In this document: positions 1 to 8,280 of the stretch, one piece after another
How the letters are laid out: each line of letters starts with the position of its first letter
How positions within the stretch are numbered: position 1 is the first letter of the stretch
Assembly (NCBI RefSeq): GCF_010731295.1
Contig: NZ_AP022579.1
Location: forward strand, 5,456,001-5,520,000
Source of the DNA: Mycolicibacterium boenickei
GTDB taxonomy: Bacteria; Actinomycetota; Actinomycetes; Mycobacteriales; Mycobacteriaceae
Length of the DNA stretch: 64,000 bases
Reading direction: 5' to 3'
Notes under the pieces: generated by a model
Databases searched by the model: none
What the model saw: only the letters and a program-made list of their open reading frames with translations
Told to the model about the DNA's origin: nothing
Translations under genes and position numbers: made by a program

Positions 1-75
1 GAGAGCTACCAGAGCGTGCTGGCCGAGCAGCGACGCCTCAAGTCGCAACGAGCCGAGCAGGCCCGCGAGCGCTAG
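1..75 (+). CDS. C-terminal end of an unidentified protein (partial)
   Basis: An open frame enters from the left edge and stops at TAG 73-75. Only the last 24 residues are visible. They are rich in Gln, Arg, Glu and Ala (ending LKSQRAEQARER) and look like a charged helical tail. The gene converges on the small gene at 230-412, with hairpin element A between them. Function cannot be assigned from this fragment. Confidence 0.6.
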   Translation, partial: ESYQSVLAEQRRLKSQRAEQARER

Positions 76-79
76 GCGC

Positions 80-136
80 CGAATGGCCAGTTATCGCACA
101 CTTTTTCGCAGTCCGCGTGCAATAACTGACCATTCG
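80..136. repeat. Inverted-repeat element A, copy 1 (probable bidirectional terminator)
   Basis: A long imperfect palindrome. The left arm reads CGAATGGCCAGTTAT then CGCACAC, and the right arm GCGTGC then AATAACTGACCATTCG. It sits between two convergent genes. Related copies lie at 1342-1398 and 11451-11517, also between convergent gene ends, which suggests a dispersed hairpin family acting as a transcription terminator. Confidence 0.6.
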
Positions 137-229
137 ACGACGCGTTCGCCGTGGCGATCTCGTGCCGATGGCCCCTGCGGCGCAGGCCGCCGTAGCCGCG
201 GACACATAGGCCCGGCATTCAAATCGGCG

Positions 230-412
230 CTACCGGTCGAAGATGTCGCTGAGGCGGTCGAAGAAACGGTCGACGCGTTGCTCCAGTCGAGTGCCTTTGC
301 CCCATTTGTCCCACGCGTAGATCAGGCCGAAAATCACCAGAACGATCCCGAGCACCAACGCGGTGACCAAGATCGCCTCAACGGTTGTCGACATCCGAAC
401 ATCTTCGCGCAC
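230..412 (-). CDS. Small single-pass membrane protein
   Basis: A 60-residue protein starting at GTG 410-412, preceded 7 nt upstream by GGAGGG. An internal ATG at 392-394 has only a weak ribosome site. The N-terminal half carries one hydrophobic helix of about 20 residues (from AILVTALVLG to LIYAW). The rest is a basic and acidic amphipathic tail (RLEQRVDRFFDRLSDIF). It is transcribed away from the MerR gene at 482. No family is recognised. A membrane-anchored small protein is the most that can be said. Confidence 0.6.
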   Translation of the reverse strand: MREDVRMSTTVEAILVTALVLGIVLVIFGLIYAWDKWGKGTRLEQRVDRFFDRLSDIFDR

Positions 413-443
413 ACGGTCGCCCTCCAATCGCTCAGATCGGGGC

Positions 444-474
444 TTGACTCTGACACCGTGTGAGACGGCACAGT
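444..474 (+). promoter_or_regulatory. Putative MerR-type promoter/operator
   Basis: TTGACT (444-449) is followed after 19 bp by CACAGT (469-474), the long spacer typical of MerR-controlled promoters. Between them lies a dyad, TCTGACAC, C, GTGTGAGA (449-465), with one mismatch. The ATG of the MerR gene (482) is about 7 nt beyond the -10 position, so the transcript would be leaderless. The -10 match is weak. Confidence 0.45.
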
Positions 475-481
475 CGTAGCC

Positions 482-1315
482 ATGGCCGACACCCCGTTCC
501 TGATGCCGATCGGCAGGTTCTCCTCGCTGAGCCGCATCTCCGTTCGCATGCTGCGCCACTACGACACCCATGGTGTCCTGGTGCCCGCGCAGGTGGACAC
601 AATCAGCGGCTACCGCAGGTACGCCGCCGCGCAGCTGGCCGACGCCGCCGCGATCCGGCGGCTCCGCGACATCGGGTTCGGCGTGTCCGCCATCGGAGCC
701 CTGCTTTCCATCCGTGGCACCCCCGCGTTCGACGCGGCCCTCGCGGCTCAACGCATCGAGCTGGCCGCGGCGGCCGACGAGGCCAACGCGCGGCTCCGGC
801 TCATCGACCACCTACTTGCCGAGAAGGAGCTCACCATGACCGACACGGTCACCGAAGAAGCCATCCCCGCCCGTACCATCGTGTATCTGCGCGACACCAT
901 GCCGAATTACGCCGCTGAGGGGCAGTTGTGGGAGCGGTTCCTACCGGCCCTGCAGCAGCAGGGAATCACGCCGGGACAGCTGTGCGGCTGCATCGAACAC
1001 GACGACGAATTTCGCGAATCCGATGTCGACGAGTCGGTTTTCTTCGAGGTTCCCGCCCACACCACGGCCCAGGCCCCACTCAACGTGGTCGCCTCCCCTG
1101 CTCGGCGAGCCGTCGTCGCCACTGTCACCGGGCCGTATGCCGAAGCAATTCCGCGGGCGCACGAACTGATCGGCGCCTACCTGACCGAACACGGGATGAC
1201 ACCGACGCGCACCGCTGACGATGTCACAACGCACCATTACAACCTGTACCTCGACGACCCGCGCGAGGTGCCCGAGGACCGGCTGCGGACCAAGGTCTAC
1301 GTGCCGGCTCAATAG
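482..1315 (+). CDS. MerR-family regulator with GyrI-like effector domain
   Basis: A 277-residue protein. The N-terminus has the MerR helix-turn-helix (IGRFSSLSRISVRMLRHYD, then a wing around GYRRY), followed by a coiled dimerisation helix at about 75-115. The C-terminal half, from about residue 125, is a GyrI/BmrR-type ligand-binding domain. This is the BmrR/TipA-like layout, in which the second domain binds a small hydrophobic molecule and the protein untwists a 19-bp-spaced promoter. Such a promoter lies directly upstream, so autoregulation is likely. No dedicated transporter sits next to it, so the target is unknown. Confidence 0.85.
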   Translation: MADTPFLMPIGRFSSLSRISVRMLRHYDTHGVLVPAQVDTISGYRRYAAAQLADAAAIRRLRDIGFGVSAIGALLSIRGTPAFDAALAAQRIELAAAADEANARLRLIDHLLAEKELTMTDTVTEEAIPARTIVYLRDTMPNYAAEGQLWERFLPALQQQGITPGQLCGCIEHDDEFRESDVDESVFFEVPAHTTAQAPLNVVASPARRAVVATVTGPYAEAIPRAHELIGAYLTEHGMTPTRTADDVTTHHYNLYLDDPREVPEDRLRTKVYVPAQ

Positions 1316-1341
1316 GTCTGTTGCCCACAGCCCTTTGATGC

Positions 1342-1398
1342 CGAATGGCTAGTTGTTGCACACCTTTTCGAGAATTGTGTGCAACAACTGGCCATTCG
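1342..1398. repeat. Inverted-repeat element A, copy 2 (probable bidirectional terminator)
   Basis: The left arm CGAATGGCTAGTTGTTGCACAC pairs with the right arm GTGTGCAACAACTGGCCATTCG around a short loop (the arms are given here as the pairing pattern). It sits between the 3' ends of the MerR gene and nrdE. The right-arm core AACTGGCCATTCGA is shared with copy 3 and nearly with copy 1. Confidence 0.6.
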
Positions 1399-1415
1399 AG
1401 CCGCTCAAAGCTGCG

Positions 1416-3584
1416 TCACAGCATGCAGCTGACGCAGTTTTCAACCTCAGTGCCTTGCAACGCCATTTGGCGGAGCCGGATGTAGTACAGCGTCTTGATT
1501 CCCTTGCGCCAGGCGTAGATCTGCGCCTTGTTGACGTCACGGGTGTTGGCGGTGTCCTTGAAGAACAACGTCAGCGAGAGACCCTGATCCACGTGCTGCG
1601 TCGCCGCGGCGTAGGTGTCGATGATCTTCTCGTAGCCGATCTCATACGCGTCCTGGTAGTACTCCAGGTTGTCGTTGGTCAGGTACGGCGCCGGGTAGTA
1701 GACGCGACCGATCTTGCCTTCCTTGCGGATCTCGATCTTCGAGGCAACCGGGTGGATCGACGAGGTCGAGTGGTTGATGTAGGAGATCGACCCGGTCGGC
1801 GGGACAGCCTGCAGGTTCTGGTTGTAGATGCCGTGCTTCTGCACCGACTCCTTCAACTGCTTCCAGTCGTCCTGCGTCGGGATGTGGATTTCCGCGTCGG
1901 CGAAGATCTGCCGGACCTTGTCGGTGGCCGGCTCCCACGCCTGCTCGGTGTACTTGTCGAAGAACTCACCCGACGCATACTTCGAGTCCTCGAACCCGCC
2001 GAAGCTCGTACCACGTTCGATCGCAATGAGATTCGATGCGCGCAGCGCGTGGAACAGCACGGTGTAGAAGTAGATGTTGGTGAAGTCGATGCCTTCTTCG
2101 GATCCGTAGTGGATCCGCTCGCGGGCCAGGTAGCCGTGCAGGTTCATCTGCCCCAGGCCGATCGCGTGAGAGCTGTTGTTGCCCTGCTCGATCGACGGCA
2201 CGGACCAGATGTGGGTCTGATCGCTCACCGCGGTCAGCGCCCGGATGGCCACCTCGATGGACTGCGCGAAGTCCGGGGAATCCATCGTCTTCGCGATGTT
2301 CATCGACCCCAGGTTGCAGGAAATGTCCTTGCCCACCTTGGAGTAGGACAGGTCGTCGTTGAACTCCGAGGCGGTGGAGACCTGCAGGATCTCCGAGCAC
2401 AGGTTGGAGTGGGTGATCTTGCCGGCGATCGGGTTTGCCCGGTTCACCGTGTCCTCGTACATGATGTACGGGTAGCCCGACTCGAACTGCAGCTCGGCCA
2501 GCGTCTGGAAGAACTCGCGCGCCTTGATCTTGGTCTTGCGGATCCGGCCGTCGTTGACCATCTCGTGGTACTTCTCGGTGACCGAGATGTCGGCGAACGG
2601 GACTCCGTAGACCTTCTCGACGTCGTACGGCGAGAACAGGTACATGTCCTCGTTCTTCTTGGCCAGCTCGAAGGTGATGTCCGGGATCACGACACCCAGC
2701 GAGAGCGTCTTGATCCGGATCTTCTCGTCGGCATTTTCGCGCTTGGTGTCGAGGAACCGGTAGATGTCGGGGTGGTGCGCGTGCAGGTACACCGCACCGG
2801 CACCCTGGCGGGCGCCGAGCTGGTTGGCGTACGAGAACGAGTCCTCCAGCAGCTTCATGATCGGGATGACGCCCGAACTCTGGTTCTCGATGTTCTTGAT
2901 CGGGGCGCCGTGCTCACGAATATTGGTCAGCAGCAAGGCGACTCCGCCGCCGCGCTTGGACAGCTGCAGAGCGGAGTTGATGGAGCGCCCGATGGACTCC
3001 ATGTTGTCCTCGATGCGCAGCAGGAAGCAGGACACCGGCTCGCCACGCTGCTTCTTGCCCGAGTTGAGGAACGTGGGAGTGGCCGGCTGGAAGCGGCCGT
3101 CGATGATCTCGTCGACGAGCTTCTCGGCCAGCACGGTGTCACCGGAGGCCAGGGTCAGCGCCACCATCACGACGCGATCCTCGAAGCGCTCCAGGTAGCG
3201 CTTCCCATCGAAGGTCTTGAGCGTGTAGGAGGTGTAGTACTTGAACGCCCCCAGGAACGTCGGGAACCGGAACTTCTTGGCGTAGGCCCGATCCAGCAGG
3301 CTCTTGACGAAGTTACGGCTGTACTGGTCGAGCACCTCGCGCTCGTAGTACTCCTTCTCGATCAGGTAATCGAGCTTCTCGTCCTGGCTGTGGAAGAACA
3401 CCGTGTTCTGGTTGACGTGCTGCAGGAAGTACTCCCGCGCGGCCCGCACATCCTTGTCGAACTGAATCTTGCCGTCGGCGTCGTACAGATTCAGCATCGC
3501 GTTGAGCGCGTGGTAATCAGTCTCTCCGGGCAGCGCGTGCGCGCCGGTGGTTACAGGCTCTGCAGCTGTGACGGTTGGGGGCAC
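1416..3584 (-). CDS. nrdE: Class Ib ribonucleoside-diphosphate reductase, alpha subunit NrdE
   Basis: A 722-residue protein that closely follows the mycobacterial NrdE sequence. NrdE is the catalytic subunit that reduces ribonucleotides to deoxyribonucleotides using a radical delivered by NrdF. Visible marks are the N-terminal [15 protein letters not shown] region, the [11 protein letters not shown] and SCFLL active-site region, the NLCSEI and [10 protein letters not shown] segments, and the C-terminal CVSCML tail whose cysteines are re-reduced by NrdH. The GTG start at 3582-3584 (VPPTV) has GGAAGGA upstream and overlaps the end of nrdI by 34 nt. It is the last gene of a nrdH-nrdI-nrdE operon. 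nrdF is not in the window, as in other mycobacteria where it lies apart. Transcription probably ends at hairpin A copy 2. Confidence 0.97.
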   Translation of the reverse strand: MPPTVTAAEPVTTGAHALPGETDYHALNAMLNLYDADGKIQFDKDVRAAREYFLQHVNQNTVFFHSQDEKLDYLIEKEYYEREVLDQYSRNFVKSLLDRAYAKKFRFPTFLGAFKYYTSYTLKTFDGKRYLERFEDRVVMVALTLASGDTVLAEKLVDEIIDGRFQPATPTFLNSGKKQRGEPVSCFLLRIEDNMESIGRSINSALQLSKRGGGVALLLTNIREHGAPIKNIENQSSGVIPIMKLLEDSFSYANQLGARQGAGAVYLHAHHPDIYRFLDTKRENADEKIRIKTLSLGVVIPDITFELAKKNEDMYLFSPYDVEKVYGVPFADISVTEKYHEMVNDGRIRKTKIKAREFFQTLAELQFESGYPYIMYEDTVNRANPIAGKITHSNLCSEILQVSTASEFNDDLSYSKVGKDISCNLGSMNIAKTMDSPDFAQSIEVAIRALTAVSDQTHIWSVPSIEQGNNSSHAIGLGQMNLHGYLARERIHYGSEEGIDFTNIYFYTVLFHALRASNLIAIERGTSFGGFEDSKYASGEFFDKYTEQAWEPATDKVRQIFADAEIHIPTQDDWKQLKESVQKHGIYNQNLQAVPPTGSISYINHSTSSIHPVASKIEIRKEGKIGRVYYPAPYLTNDNLEYYQDAYEIGYEKIIDTYAAATQHVDQGLSLTLFFKDTANTRDVNKAQIYAWRKGIKTLYYIRLRQMALQGTEVENCVSCML

Positions 3585-4003
3585 GTCTGGTCCTTCCAAA
3601 AGTCTTTCAAACCCTCGCGGACGGCGTCGACATCGTCCGGGGTACCCATCAGTTCGAAGCGGTAGAGGTACGGCACACCGCATTTGCGCGAAACGACGTC
3701 GCCCGCGTAGGCGAACTCCGCACCGAAGTTGTTGTTGCCCGCGGCGATGACGCCGCGGATCAACGACCGGTTGTGTTCATTGTTCAGAAACGCGATGACC
3801 TGCTTGGGCACATAGCCACCGTTGTTGATGTCGGGGGTGGCACGGCCGCCGCCGTAGGTGGGAAGGATCAGAACGTAGGGCTCGTTCACCTCGATGCGGC
3901 CGTGCAGCGGAATGCGGGTGACTCGGTCTTCGGGCCACTGCAGCTTCTGAACGAAGCGGTGGGTGTTTTCCGAGACACTGGAGAAGTAGACGAGATGGCT
4001 CAT
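3551..4003 (-). CDS. nrdI: Flavodoxin-like NrdI
   Basis: A 150-residue flavodoxin-fold protein with the FMN-phosphate loop near the N-terminus ([11 protein letters not shown]) and the NNNFG and GTPDDV segments of NrdI. It supplies oxidant for assembling the dimanganese-tyrosyl radical cofactor of NrdF. The ATG at 4001-4003 is preceded by a GGAG-type site. Its 3' end overlaps nrdE, and 34 nt upstream lies nrdH, so the three are one transcript. Confidence 0.95.
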   Translation of the reverse strand: MSHLVYFSSVSENTHRFVQKLQWPEDRVTRIPLHGRIEVNEPYVLILPTYGGGRATPDINNGGYVPKQVIAFLNNEHNRSLIRGVIAAGNNNFGAEFAYAGDVVSRKCGVPYLYRFELMGTPDDVDAVREGLKDFWKDQTCPQPSQLQSL

Positions 4004-4037
4004 CGTGCTCTCCGTCCTCCCCCGTAGATACCTTCCG

Positions 4038-4277
4038 TTACGCGCTGGCCGCGACCGTGCTGAGTGCCTTGATCCGATCCGGCCGGAAACCCGACCAGTG
4101 CTCGTTGCCGGCCACCACGACCGGGGCCTGCAGGTAGCCGAGCGCCATGACGTAGTCACGGGCCTCGCTGTCGAGGGTGATGTCGACCTTCTCGAACGCG
4201 ATGCCCTGCTTTTCCAACGCCTTGTAGGTGGCGTTGCACTGCACGCATGCGGGCTTGGTGTACACGGTGACGGTCAT
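4038..4277 (-). CDS. nrdH: Glutaredoxin-like protein NrdH
   Basis: A 79-residue redoxin, the electron donor to NrdE. The redox motif CVQC is at residues 11-14 and the NrdH signature WSGFRPD near the C-terminus. The start is set by homology ([11 protein letters not shown]) and by AGAGGAG 11 nt upstream. It is the first gene of the operon. The 500-bp region upstream holds a candidate NrdR box and a leader hairpin. Confidence 0.95.
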   Translation of the reverse strand: MTVTVYTKPACVQCNATYKALEKQGIAFEKVDITLDSEARDYVMALGYLQAPVVVAGNEHWSGFRPDRIKALSTVAASA

Positions 4278-4488
4278 CTTCGGTACGGCTCCTCTTGCGG
4301 AAAGTGAACAAACTAGACAGGTGACTGGCAACTGCTCGGGTCTTACGTTTCGCTTAAGTTCAGCGACCTTCGGGCCGCCAAAATTCCTGCCGGTCGAAGC
4401 CGCTCTCCGGCTGGTCCTGAAACCGACTCGGCCGGATTCGCTACGCTCCGGCCGGCTCCCGAACTGTGGTGGCCTGTCGGTCTCACAG

Positions 4489-4504
4489 ACACTACACCTA
4501 GTGG
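4489..4504. promoter_or_regulatory. Candidate NrdR box upstream of nrdHIE
   Basis: ACACTACACCTAGTGG matches the NrdR-box consensus (acaCwAtATaTwGtgt) at the CTA and TAG dyad cores and about 11 of 16 positions. NrdR represses ribonucleotide reductase genes in mycobacteria. A second box at the usual three-turn spacing was not convincing, so this is tentative. Confidence 0.35.
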
Positions 4505-4695
4505 CCGACAGTTCGAAGCCATACAACATGTTCTGAATAACATTTTTGAAATTCCCAGGTCGTAAGCTTGCCAGCAACCACGTCCACGGCGTGTCGCGCC
4601 AGACTTGACAGAACGTGTCGCGCCGCAGCACCAGATGTAGCACCAGCCACCGACAAGTCGGGGCGCCGCGCGGCGCAAGATCCCCCAACAGCAAA

Positions 4696-4730
4696 GCCGC
4701 CGGCCGGGTCGGGACGACCCAGCCGGCGGC
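4696..4730 (-). terminator. Rho-independent-type hairpin after the FMN reductase gene
   Basis: GCCGCCGGC pairs with GCCGGCGGC, and inside it GGGTCG pairs with CGACCC around a GGA loop. Read on the minus strand the stem is followed by TTTGCTGTT. It lies 50 bp past the stop codon of the gene at 4780-5322. Confidence 0.6.
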
Positions 4731-4779
4731 AAGATTTTGCCGGAAAGCGGCGCGAACGGCAAAACGCGAAGACGAACCC

Positions 4780-5322
4780 TCAGCTGACCTCAATTGTGAG
4801 CTTGCCCACAATGTCGCGCAGCGCCTCGGCCACCTCCGCGTTCTCCCGCGGATGCTTGCCGTCGAACGCCTTGGACGGCACCGAGAGCTTGAGATCCTCG
4901 ACCACGCGCGGCCCGGCGATGCCGAAGGACTTGCGCGTCTCGTCGTGCGCCCACACGCCGCCGTACTGTCCGAGCGCAGCGCCCACCACGGCCAGGGGCT
5001 TGTCCTTCAGCGCACCGTTGCCGAAGGGCCGCGACAGCCAGTCGATGGCGTTCTTCAACACGCCGGGGATGCTTCCGTTGTATTCGGGGGTGACCACCAG
5101 CGCGGCGTCGGCCTCGGCAGCCGCCGCCCGCAGGGCGACCACCGGCTCGGCCACGTCGGCGGTGTCGATGTCCTCGTTATAGAAGGGCAGCTCGCCCAGG
5201 CGGTCGAAGATCCGCAATTCCGCGCCGTCGGGCGCCTGCTCCACCGCCAGCTCCGCGAGCTGTCGGTTCACCGACGCCTCGCGCAGGCTTCCTACCAACA
5301 CCAGAACCTTGACATCGGCCAT
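4780..5322 (-). CDS. NADPH-dependent FMN reductase family protein
   Basis: A 180-residue flavodoxin-fold reductase, counterpart of Rv3054c by gene order. The phosphate loop GSLREASVNRQLA lies near residues 11-23, and the family motif PEYNGSIPGVLKNAIDW in the middle binds FMN and shapes the active site. Members reduce flavins, quinones or azo compounds with NAD(P)H in the cytoplasm. It is divergent from the TetR at 5423, with a palindrome between them, so it is probably that regulator's target. Confidence 0.9.
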   Translation of the reverse strand: MADVKVLVLVGSLREASVNRQLAELAVEQAPDGAELRIFDRLGELPFYNEDIDTADVAEPVVALRAAAAEADAALVVTPEYNGSIPGVLKNAIDWLSRPFGNGALKDKPLAVVGAALGQYGGVWAHDETRKSFGIAGPRVVEDLKLSVPSKAFDGKHPRENAEVAEALRDIVGKLTIEVS

Positions 5323-5379
5323 GTTTCACCACTCCCTTGTTTCGCTTGGTCGTCTCACCCGATTCTTGCAACCATCAAC

Positions 5380-5393
5380 CGGACTGTGGTCCG
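5380..5393. promoter_or_regulatory. Candidate TetR operator
   Basis: CGGAC, TGTG, GTCCG is a perfect 5-bp dyad with a 4-bp spacer. It lies in the 100-bp gap between the FMN reductase (minus) and the TetR gene (plus), the usual place for an autoregulatory TetR operator. Confidence 0.4.
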
Positions 5394-5422
5394 ATTAATT
5401 CCACCTGAGTTAAAGTTCAGTT

Positions 5423-6028
5423 GTGGCAGCCTCCGACCGCCCGACCCAGCTCGCGGGCATCGACGCGGCACCACAGGAACGCGGGGATGCGGCCCGAAAC
5501 CGCGCTCTCATCCTCGATGCCGCTCGCCGGCTCATCGCCGAACGGGGACCGGACGCGGTCAGCACCGACGATATCGCGGTGGAGGCCGGCGTCGGGAAGG
5601 GCACGGTGTTCCGAAGGTTCGGCAGCCGTGCGGGGCTGATGATGGTGCTGCTCGACGAGGACGAGACCGCCGAACAGGACGCCTTCATGTTCGGACCGCC
5701 CCCGCTGGGGCCCGGCGCGCCACCGCTGGAACGGCTGCTGGCCTACGGCGCGGATCGACTCCGGTTCGTGCACTGCCACCAGGCCCTGCTGTCCGATGCC
5801 ATCCGGGAACCCGGCGTGCGCTACTCCGGCCCGTTCACCCTGCACCGCACCCACGTTCGGATGCTGCTGGAAACAGCGGGCACCACAGGCGATCTCGACG
5901 CACAGGCCGACGCCCTGATCGCCCTCTTGGACGCCGACTACCTGGCGCACCAACTGTCCCTCGGGCGCAGTCTCGATGCCCTGATCACCGCGTGGCAGGA
6001 CACCGCCCGCAAGTTGTGCGGCCGCTAG
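5423..6028 (+). CDS. TetR-family regulator (Rv3055-type)
   Basis: A 201-residue one-component regulator with the TetR helix-turn-helix at about residues 45-70 (VSTDDIAVEAGVGKGTVFRR), followed by a divergent helical ligand-binding domain. It starts with GTG at 5423. It is divergent from the FMN reductase and 4 nt upstream of dinB2, so it may control both. The ligand is unknown. Confidence 0.9.
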   Translation: MAASDRPTQLAGIDAAPQERGDAARNRALILDAARRLIAERGPDAVSTDDIAVEAGVGKGTVFRRFGSRAGLMMVLLDEDETAEQDAFMFGPPPLGPGAPPLERLLAYGADRLRFVHCHQALLSDAIREPGVRYSGPFTLHRTHVRMLLETAGTTGDLDAQADALIALLDADYLAHQLSLGRSLDALITAWQDTARKLCGR

Positions 6029-6032
6029 CGCC

Positions 6033-7097
6033 ATGACCACCTGGGTGCTCCACGTCGACCTGGACCAGTTCCTGGCCTCGGTGGAGCTGCGTCGGCACCC
6101 CGAACTCGAGGGCCTGCCCGTCATCGTCGGCGGCAGCGGTGATCCCACCGAGCCGCGCAAGGTGGTCACCTGCGCGTCGTATCAGGCACGCGAGTTCGGT
6201 GTCCACGCCGGGATGCCGCTGCGCACAGCAGCGCGCAAATGCCCCGACGCCACTTTCCTGCCGTCAGACCCGGATGCCTACGACGCGGCGTCCGAACAGG
6301 TGATGGGTCTGCTGCGCGATCTGGGGCACCCGCTCGAGGTCTGGGGTTGGGACGAGGCGTATCTGGGCGCCGACGTGCCGGATCCCGTCGAATTGGCCGA
6401 GCGCATCCGCACCGTGATCGCCGCCGAGACCGGGCTGTCCTGCTCGGTCGGCATCAGTGACAACAAACAGCGCGCCAAGGTCGCGACCGGGCTGGCCAAG
6501 CCTGCCGGCGTCTACATGCTCACCGAGGCCAACTGGATGTCGGTGATGGGTGACCGCCCGCCGGATGCGCTGTGGGGCGTCGGGCCCAAGACCACCAAAA
6601 AGCTTGCCACGCTGGGCATCACCACGGTTGCCGATCTGGCCGCCACCGATGCCACCGTGCTCACCGCGGCCTTCGGACCCAGCACCGGGCTGTGGATCCT
6701 GCTGCTGGCCAAAGGCGGCGGCGATACCGAGGTGAGCTCCGAGCCATGGATTCCGCGCTCACGCAGTCACGTCGTCACATTCGCCACCGATCTCACCGAG
6801 CGCGGCGAGATGGACGACGCGATCCGCGAGTTGGCCCGGCGAACGCTCGACGAGGTGGTCGAGCAGGGACGCATCGTCACCCGCGTGGCGGTCACGGTAC
6901 GCACCGCGACGTTCTACACCCGCACCAAGATCCGCAAGCTCGGTTCGCCGAGCACGGACCCCGGACTCATCACCGACACCGCACTGGCGGTGTTCGACCA
7001 GTTCGAGCTGGACCGGCCGATCCGCCTGCTGGGTGTCCGGCTGGAGCTGTCCATGGACGATCTTCCCGCTGCCCCGAGTGTCACCGCCCACCAATAA
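6033..7097 (+). CDS. dinB2: Y-family DNA polymerase IV, DinB2 type
   Basis: A 354-residue translesion polymerase. Metal-binding carboxylates are Asp9 (HVDLDQF) and the Asp-Glu of GWDEAYLG. The fingers, palm, thumb (helix-hairpin-helix at WGVGPKTTKKL) and little finger are all present. Where most DinB proteins have an aromatic steric gate, this protein has Leu14 (DQFLASVE). M. smegmatis DinB2 has the same leucine and is known to insert ribonucleotides readily. It sits 4 nt behind the TetR gene and matches Rv3056 in the conserved order. No LexA box was seen directly upstream, so damage induction is not indicated. Confidence 0.95.
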   Translation: MTTWVLHVDLDQFLASVELRRHPELEGLPVIVGGSGDPTEPRKVVTCASYQAREFGVHAGMPLRTAARKCPDATFLPSDPDAYDAASEQVMGLLRDLGHPLEVWGWDEAYLGADVPDPVELAERIRTVIAAETGLSCSVGISDNKQRAKVATGLAKPAGVYMLTEANWMSVMGDRPPDALWGVGPKTTKKLATLGITTVADLAATDATVLTAAFGPSTGLWILLLAKGGGDTEVSSEPWIPRSRSHVVTFATDLTERGEMDDAIRELARRTLDEVVEQGRIVTRVAVTVRTATFYTRTKIRKLGSPSTDPGLITDTALAVFDQFELDRPIRLLGVRLELSMDDLPAAPSVTAHQ

Positions 7098-7107
7098 CCT
7101 CGACCCC

Positions 7108-8280
7108 ATGTTGCAGACCATCGCGATTCGCGGCTACCGCTCACTGCGGGAGGTGATCCTGCCGCTGGCCGCACTCACGGTGGTCACCGGCGCCAACGGC
7201 ACCGGCAAGTCATCGATCTACCGCGCATTGCGGTTACTGGCGGACTGCGGCCGGGGCCAGGTGATCGGCTCACTGGCCCGTGAGGGCGGCCTGCAGTCGG
7301 TCTTGTGGGCGGGCCCGGAACAGCCCAATGCGCAGACCCAGGGCACGGTCCGGACCCGCCCGGTGTCCCTCGAACTGGGCTTCGCCGCAGACGATTTCGG
7401 TTACCTGGTCGACCTGGGCCTGCCGCAGATGGCCGGCACGGGCCCGACGGCGTTCGCCCAGGACCCTGAGATCAAACGGGAGGTGGTGTTCGCGGGGCCG
7501 GTGCTGCGACCGGCGTCGACGCTGGTGAGCCGCACCCGCGACTATGCCGAGGTCGCGGCGCAATCGGGCCGGGGTTACGACGAGCTGACCCGCTCGCTGC
7601 CCAGCTATCACAGTGTGCTGGCCGAATACGCCCACCCACATGCACTTCCCGAGCTGTCCGCGGTCTCCGACCGCTTGCGTGATTGGCGGTTCTACGACGG
7701 CTTCCGGGTCGACGCCGGCGCCCCGGCCCGCCGGCCCCACGTCGGCACCCGGACCCCGGTGCTCTCCGATGACGGCGCCGACCTGGCCGCGGCGGTGCAG
7801 ACGATCATCGAGGCCGGCTTCGACGACCTGGAACGCGCCGTGGCCGAGGCATTCGACGGCGCCACGGTGTCCGTCGCCGTCAACGACGGGCTGTTCGATC
7901 TGCAGCTACGCCAGCGCGGCATGCTGCGCCCCTTGCGGGCAGCCGAATTATCGGACGGCACACTACGTTTCCTGCTGTGGGCGACGGCACTGGCCAGCCC
8001 CCGGCCACCGTCGCTCATGGTGCTCAACGAGCCGGAGACCTCCCTGCATCCCGACCTGGTCCGGCCGCTGGCGTCGCTCATCAAAGCCGCCACGAAACAA
8101 TCCCAGGTGGTGGTGGTGACGCATTCCCATGCCCTGCTCGATTTCCTGGACACCACACCGGCGGCCGACGAGGACCGGGGCGCCGCGATCGAGGTCGAGC
8201 TCTACAAGGAGTGGGGCGAGACGAAGGTCACCGGCTTCGGCATGCTCAACACGCCCTCCTGGCATTGGGGAAAACGCTAG
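7108..8280 (+). CDS. Predicted ATPase, AAA/RecF-SMC-like (COG4637-type)
   Basis: A 390-residue ABC-type ATPase without a long coiled coil. The Walker A is GANGTGKSS at about residues 27-35, the signature-like segment LSDGTLRFLLWA, the Walker B VLNEPETSLHPDL and the H-loop VVTHSH. Family members are uncharacterised, or act with nucleases or defence toxins. No partner nuclease is adjacent. It starts at ATG 7108, 10 nt past dinB2, and is probably cotranscribed. M. tuberculosis has no gene here, so this is an insertion in the conserved order. Its stop overlaps the convergent SDR stop by 4 nt. Confidence 0.85.
   Translation: MLQTIAIRGYRSLREVILPLAALTVVTGANGTGKSSIYRALRLLADCGRGQVIGSLAREGGLQSVLWAGPEQPNAQTQGTVRTRPVSLELGFAADDFGYLVDLGLPQMAGTGPTAFAQDPEIKREVVFAGPVLRPASTLVSRTRDYAEVAAQSGRGYDELTRSLPSYHSVLAEYAHPHALPELSAVSDRLRDWRFYDGFRVDAGAPARRPHVGTRTPVLSDDGADLAAAVQTIIEAGFDDLERAVAEAFDGATVSVAVNDGLFDLQLRQRGMLRPLRAAELSDGTLRFLLWATALASPRPPSLMVLNEPETSLHPDLVRPLASLIKAATKQSQVVVVTHSHALLDFLDTTPAADEDRGAAIEVELYKEWGETKVTGFGMLNTPSWHWGKR

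Larger units (their letters stand above)
4278..4779. other. Non-coding region: nrd leader and promoter plus terminator
   Basis: No convincing gene lies in this 502-bp stretch. On the minus strand it holds the long nrdH leader, which includes a perfect 8-bp stem (CGGCCGGA 4429-4436 with TCCGGCCG 4447-4454), then a candidate NrdR box (4489-4504). Further right is the terminator of the FMN reductase gene (4696-4730). A cobalamin riboswitch was looked for and not seen. Confidence 0.5.

Noticed and set aside
1353..3665. A 770-codon plus-strand open frame
   Set aside because: It is the antisense shadow of nrdE. The minus-strand product matches NrdE along its length and the plus-strand translation resembles no family.
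4278..4504. Cobalamin riboswitch before the ribonucleotide reductase operon
   Set aside because: The conserved B12-box and other consensus blocks were not found.
4521..4535. LexA-like box (ACAACATGTTCT)
   Set aside because: Does not match the mycobacterial SOS box core TCGAAC with GTTCGA; upstream of a non-SOS gene.
4228..4536. Open frames in the gap upstream of nrdH
   Set aside because: No ribosome site, no recognisable product, and overlap with the promoter and leader.
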